A stretch of DNA of 64,000 nucleotides from Pseudoteredinibacter isoporae (GTDB taxonomy: Bacteria; Pseudomonadota; Gammaproteobacteria; Pseudomonadales; Cellvibrionaceae). Below are positions 61,423 through 64,000 of this stretch, piece by piece. The position numbers and the translations under genes were made by a program. Each line of letters opens with the position of its first letter. Positions within the stretch are counted from its first letter, which is position 1. The notes under the pieces were generated by a model that saw only the letters and a list, made by a program, of their open reading frames with translations, had not been told where the DNA came from and searched no databases. Location: positions 1 to 64,000 of the forward strand of contig NZ_JAAONY010000003.1 in assembly GCF_011602085.1 (NCBI RefSeq), read 5' to 3'.

Positions 61423-62708
61423 TCGTTCTCGCTCTGTTGGCGACCTGGCCGGCTTATCTCGGAGGTTTACTGTATGTACTGGGATCGATGATCGCCTGGC
61501 TTTTACTGGGCCTGGTGCTTTTGCGCAGTCTTATCGAAGGTAACGTAGTGTTCTACCGAACTTCACCGCTTTCCCTGCTCTGGATTTTTGCCATGGCGAT
61601 CATGCTTCTATGCTTATGGTATGCCCACATTGATTGGGAGCTTGGCGCGGGCAAAACCATTAAATCGAGTTTTGGTTGGGCGAAAGGATGGGCTCTGTTT
61701 GCTCTGTTTATTTTTCTCGGTTCCATTCTTCCTTTGAATCTATCCCGTATCAGCCGAGCGTGCTGCTGGGTAGCGAGCATGGGTGCGGCCTATGCGTTCA
61801 TTTCAATAGTTGCTTACGCTCTGTCTTTGCCACAGAGTTTGTTTATCTCCCCCCTGCAATTTATGGGCGGTGGTGGCCCAGAATTCTTCGATGTGCGACT
61901 TTATGGCATCAACCCCGAAACCGGATGGCCACGCTGGTTCTTTTATGCGCCCTGGGCACCTGCAGCCGGATTGGTGGCGAGCCTGTTGCTAATGATATGC
62001 GCACGAGAGCACAATCTGATCATAAGGAGCATCGGAATTGCCTCCTGCACGCTGATGATTATTCTTTGTCAGTCACGAGTGGCCTGGTTGTTACTATTGC
62101 TGATTTTTCCCGTGTATTTTTTTGCGCGCCTTACGGCGCAACGGTGGATATATGTCCTTATGGGTGCCTTAGTCCCAGTGTTTATTCTTTTCTCTGTTGA
62201 GATTTTCGAAATTCTCAATACCACCATGGACAACATTAAAAATTCACGTCCGGACTCCACTCGAGTGCGTGCCGAGCTGGCGCAAATCGCACTGCAAAGT
62301 TGGGAGTCCGATGCCTATCTGTTCGGCCATGGCATTGTCATTGCCGGCCCCAAAAGCGTGGAATTCATGCCCATTGGTTCACACCACAGTTGGTACGGTT
62401 TGCTCTATGTAAAAGGTCTCGTTGGCCTGCTCGCCTTTGCCACCCCCCTGATACTGAGCCTGCTGTATCTGTTCTGGCGAGCCAATGCGCACCCGGATAT
62501 CGCTACCGGTTTTGCTTTGGTGGTTATTCTCTGTGTCTACAGCTTTACGGAAAATCTGGAGATTCTGGCCTACCTCATCTGGCCTGCCCTCCTCTGGATT
62601 GGCGCCAGTTTGAATCCCAGAAGGGAGTTTTTGTCGCAAATTACAACAGTTGAAAACCAAGCCGTTCGCAATTTGCGAAGTAAGCATACTCACTCTCATT
62701 CCGCCTGA
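61377..62708 (+). CDS. O-antigen ligase/polymerase-like membrane protein (Wzy/WaaL)
   Basis: 443 aa with about eleven transmembrane segments. A periplasmic loop with a basic RPDSTRVRAELAQIALQSW and a second GHGIVIAGP...GSHHSWYGLLYVKGLVGLL match the Wzy_C/WaaL pattern (conserved Arg, and His in the loop before the last helices). In an export cluster it is most likely the repeat-unit polymerase. The start overlaps the co-polymerase gene by 46 bases; GGGAGGG lies seven bases upstream. Confidence 0.85.
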   Translation: MATTSHHPLLIEERVIVLALLATWPAYLGGLLYVLGSMIAWLLLGLVLLRSLIEGNVVFYRTSPLSLLWIFAMAIMLLCLWYAHIDWELGAGKTIKSSFGWAKGWALFALFIFLGSILPLNLSRISRACCWVASMGAAYAFISIVAYALSLPQSLFISPLQFMGGGGPEFFDVRLYGINPETGWPRWFFYAPWAPAAGLVASLLLMICAREHNLIIRSIGIASCTLMIILCQSRVAWLLLLLIFPVYFFARLTAQRWIYVLMGALVPVFILFSVEIFEILNTTMDNIKNSRPDSTRVRAELAQIALQSWESDAYLFGHGIVIAGPKSVEFMPIGSHHSWYGLLYVKGLVGLLAFATPLILSLLYLFWRANAHPDIATGFALVVILCVYSFTENLEILAYLIWPALLWIGASLNPRREFLSQITTVENQAVRNLRSKHTHSHSA

Positions 62709-62760
62709 TCAAATCAAATAATAGTCTAATAAAATCAATAACCTACAAAACTCGAACAGT

Positions 62761-62776
62761 TGGTATATGGCTTGCA
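62761..62776 (+). promoter_or_regulatory. second sigma-54 (-24/-12) promoter
   Basis: TGGTATATGGCTTGCA has GG (62762-62763) and GC (62774-62775) ten bases apart, 38 bases before the pyruvyl transferase start. The box CAATAACCTACAAA at 62736-62749 matches the one before the first promoter at 12 of 14 positions. Confidence 0.8.
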
Positions 62777-62812
62777 ACATCTGCCTTGAAATACGGAATC
62801 TGGAGGTGTTTT

Positions 62813-63982
62813 ATGAGTAAGGCATTTTTATACGGTTACTACGGAATGCACAATGCCGGAGACAACGCGCTCTTATTGGCCGCCGCCTGGGGAGCCCGAC
62901 ACTACCTGCATACCGAAGACTTTACGGTAAACTCCCCTTCCACATTCAAGCTGCCAGTCCTGGGACATATCGATAGACTGATTCGTGAAAAGCAGCTTTT
63001 TCGCGGACAAAATCGCTTGCATCAATACGGCGCTGCCTGGAAGAACGATCACCTGATTTTCGGCGGCGGCAGTGTCTTGCATTGCGCGCGGGATATCCGA
63101 CACATGCGACATCTGTGCAGCTTAAACCAGGGCATGTCCCTGGCACTCGGCGTTGGCCTGGGACCGTTCAAAAATGCCGCCGCTGAACGTGAGTGTAAAA
63201 AGTTTCTTGAGCGCTGCGATTTTATTGGCTTGAGGGACAAGCACAGCTATCGCGTAGCCAAAGAGCTTGCACCCAATGCTCACACCGAATTGACATTCGA
63301 TCTGGCCCCCATGTTATTGAGCATTCCCAGTTTGAAAGCCATGCCAAGTGCTTTGCATCCGGTTTCCACGGTATCGCAAAACCCCGAAGAATCGACAAAC
63401 AAACGTCGAGGCATCGCCGTTGCTCTGTGCCCGGTAGAACGTTTTAAAGGTGATTTTGCGGCTGAAACCCATCGTCTCAAAGCTCTGGCTAGAAGCCTGG
63501 CTCTGGTTCACGCCCTGACCGGCGAGCCCATTTACCTGTTCGATTTTAACGGTCACAAAAGCCTTGGCGACAGCGCCGTTCACAAGCAATTAAAACAGCT
63601 GATCCCGAGTAAAGTGCCCGTCATCTATTATCACTACCAGAGCAACCCGGTAGCGATTATTGAAAAATTTAAACGCATGCGCGCCGTTATTGCCATGCGC
63701 TTACACGCAGCTGTGTTTGGCTATTTGGCGAGCACACCAACCCTTACCCTTTCCTACCATTCGAAATGCGATGGCTGGAACGATCAAATTGCCTTGCCGG
63801 AGAACCACCGCTTCGATGCCTTCGCCATCAATGAAATGAAACTGCAAAAAGTGCTGCTGGATGGTTTGTCTGAAGGTTTTGCCAAACCTGGTCTCACTCA
63901 CTCGCGAGCCCTGCAAAAATCGCTGAAAAATTTTTGTCTCGATCAATTCTCAATGGAGGAAGCCCTATGTTTACAACATTAA
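62813..63982 (+). CDS. polysaccharide pyruvyl transferase
   Basis: 389 aa. The family start FLYGYYGMHNAGDNALL (G-x-x-NAGDxA) is clear, followed by LIFGGGSVLHCARDIRHMRH, ALGVGLGPFKN, CDFIGLRDKHSYRVAKEL and IAMRLHAAVFGYLASTPTLTLSYHSKCDGW. It adds a ketal-linked pyruvate to sugar units, giving the polymer negative charge. The ATG at 62813 has GGAGG six bases upstream; a frame to 62786 lacks this. It is the first gene behind the second -24/-12 promoter. Confidence 0.88.
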   Translation: MSKAFLYGYYGMHNAGDNALLLAAAWGARHYLHTEDFTVNSPSTFKLPVLGHIDRLIREKQLFRGQNRLHQYGAAWKNDHLIFGGGSVLHCARDIRHMRHLCSLNQGMSLALGVGLGPFKNAAAERECKKFLERCDFIGLRDKHSYRVAKELAPNAHTELTFDLAPMLLSIPSLKAMPSALHPVSTVSQNPEESTNKRRGIAVALCPVERFKGDFAAETHRLKALARSLALVHALTGEPIYLFDFNGHKSLGDSAVHKQLKQLIPSKVPVIYYHYQSNPVAIIEKFKRMRAVIAMRLHAAVFGYLASTPTLTLSYHSKCDGWNDQIALPENHRFDAFAINEMKLQKVLLDGLSEGFAKPGLTHSRALQKSLKNFCLDQFSMEEALCLQH

Positions 63983-64000
63983 ACATTACCGTTGTGATCC
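63967..64000 (+). CDS. start of a further gene, probably a glycosyltransferase (partial)
   Basis: ATG at 63967 with GGAGGAAG upstream opens a frame MFTTLNITVVI that runs off the window. It overlaps the pyruvyl transferase by 16 bases. The opening 'ITVVI' is typical of family 2 glycosyltransferases, which are expected here, but eleven residues do not prove it. Confidence 0.5.
   Translation, partial: MFTTLNITVVI

Overview
The window looks like chromosome of a marine or freshwater gammaproteobacterium, possibly from the Cellvibrionales or a related order. I infer this from moderate GC, a TonB receptor of the 'VIVTAERRE' type, several AraC regulators, a complete 3,4-dihydroxyphenylacetate meta-cleavage set, an H-NOX module and sigma-54-type promoters. 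Bases 109-136 match the gammaproteobacterial dif site (26 of 28 positions of the E. coli site), so the left edge lies at the replication terminus. I saw no rRNA, tRNA, CRISPR array, prophage or complete insertion sequence.

Layout. 0-7 kb, next to dif: small accessory genes, including a Trypco2-like protein coupled to a HEPN-type protein with an R-x4-H motif, a coiled-coil membrane protein, a PEP/IPTL-CTERM-like secreted protein and a Kelch-like protein. 7.6-12.7 kb: AraC regulator, TonB-dependent receptor and alpha/beta hydrolase, a likely uptake-plus-hydrolysis unit. 13-17.7 kb: second AraC regulator, a PTS-EIIC-like/EAL fusion, DUF924 and S1-like proteins. 17.7-23.5 kb: a frameshifted small membrane gene, DUF1428, a cupin-AraC regulator facing a YHS protein, a VOC protein, an IS5-type transposase remnant, a secreted beta-helix protein and a second CTERM-like protein. 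23.7-27.2 kb: a three-gene ABC-2 exporter operon. 27.5-34.2 kb: a lipase fused to a membrane module, a DUF2878/chalcone-isomerase-like/DUF3833 operon, two tandem secreted 'GWxC' paralogues and a LapG-like cysteine peptidase. 34.5-47 kb: a flavin amine oxidase, an ArsR/SRPBCC pair with a predicted leaderless autoregulated promoter, a DUF4153 protein, a diguanylate cyclase, DUF5694, a third 'GWxC' paralogue, a CPBP protease, DoxX and CBS proteins.

47-54.2 kb is the homoprotocatechuate lower pathway: hpaR and a fumarylacetoacetate-hydrolase-family gene on the minus strand, and divergently hpaE, an unknown polytopic membrane protein, hpaD, hpaF, hpaH and hpaI. Two identical TTAACATGTTAA palindromes in the divergent promoter region are the likely HpaR operators. 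The upper-pathway hydroxylase genes (hpaB, hpaC) and hpaX are not in the window.

54.7-64 kb combines signalling with exopolysaccharide synthesis: a PAS-GGDEF cyclase, a response regulator whose HD-GYP domain has lost its metal ligands (as described for HnoD), an H-NOX nitric oxide sensor translationally coupled to a histidine kinase, and then an export lipoprotein, chain-length regulator, polymerase/ligase, pyruvyl transferase and the start of another gene. Two segments of this polysaccharide cluster are preceded by -24/-12 (sigma-54) promoters sharing a 14-bp upstream box. I read this end of the window as a nitric oxide to cyclic-di-GMP to exopolysaccharide locus. The wiring is inferred.
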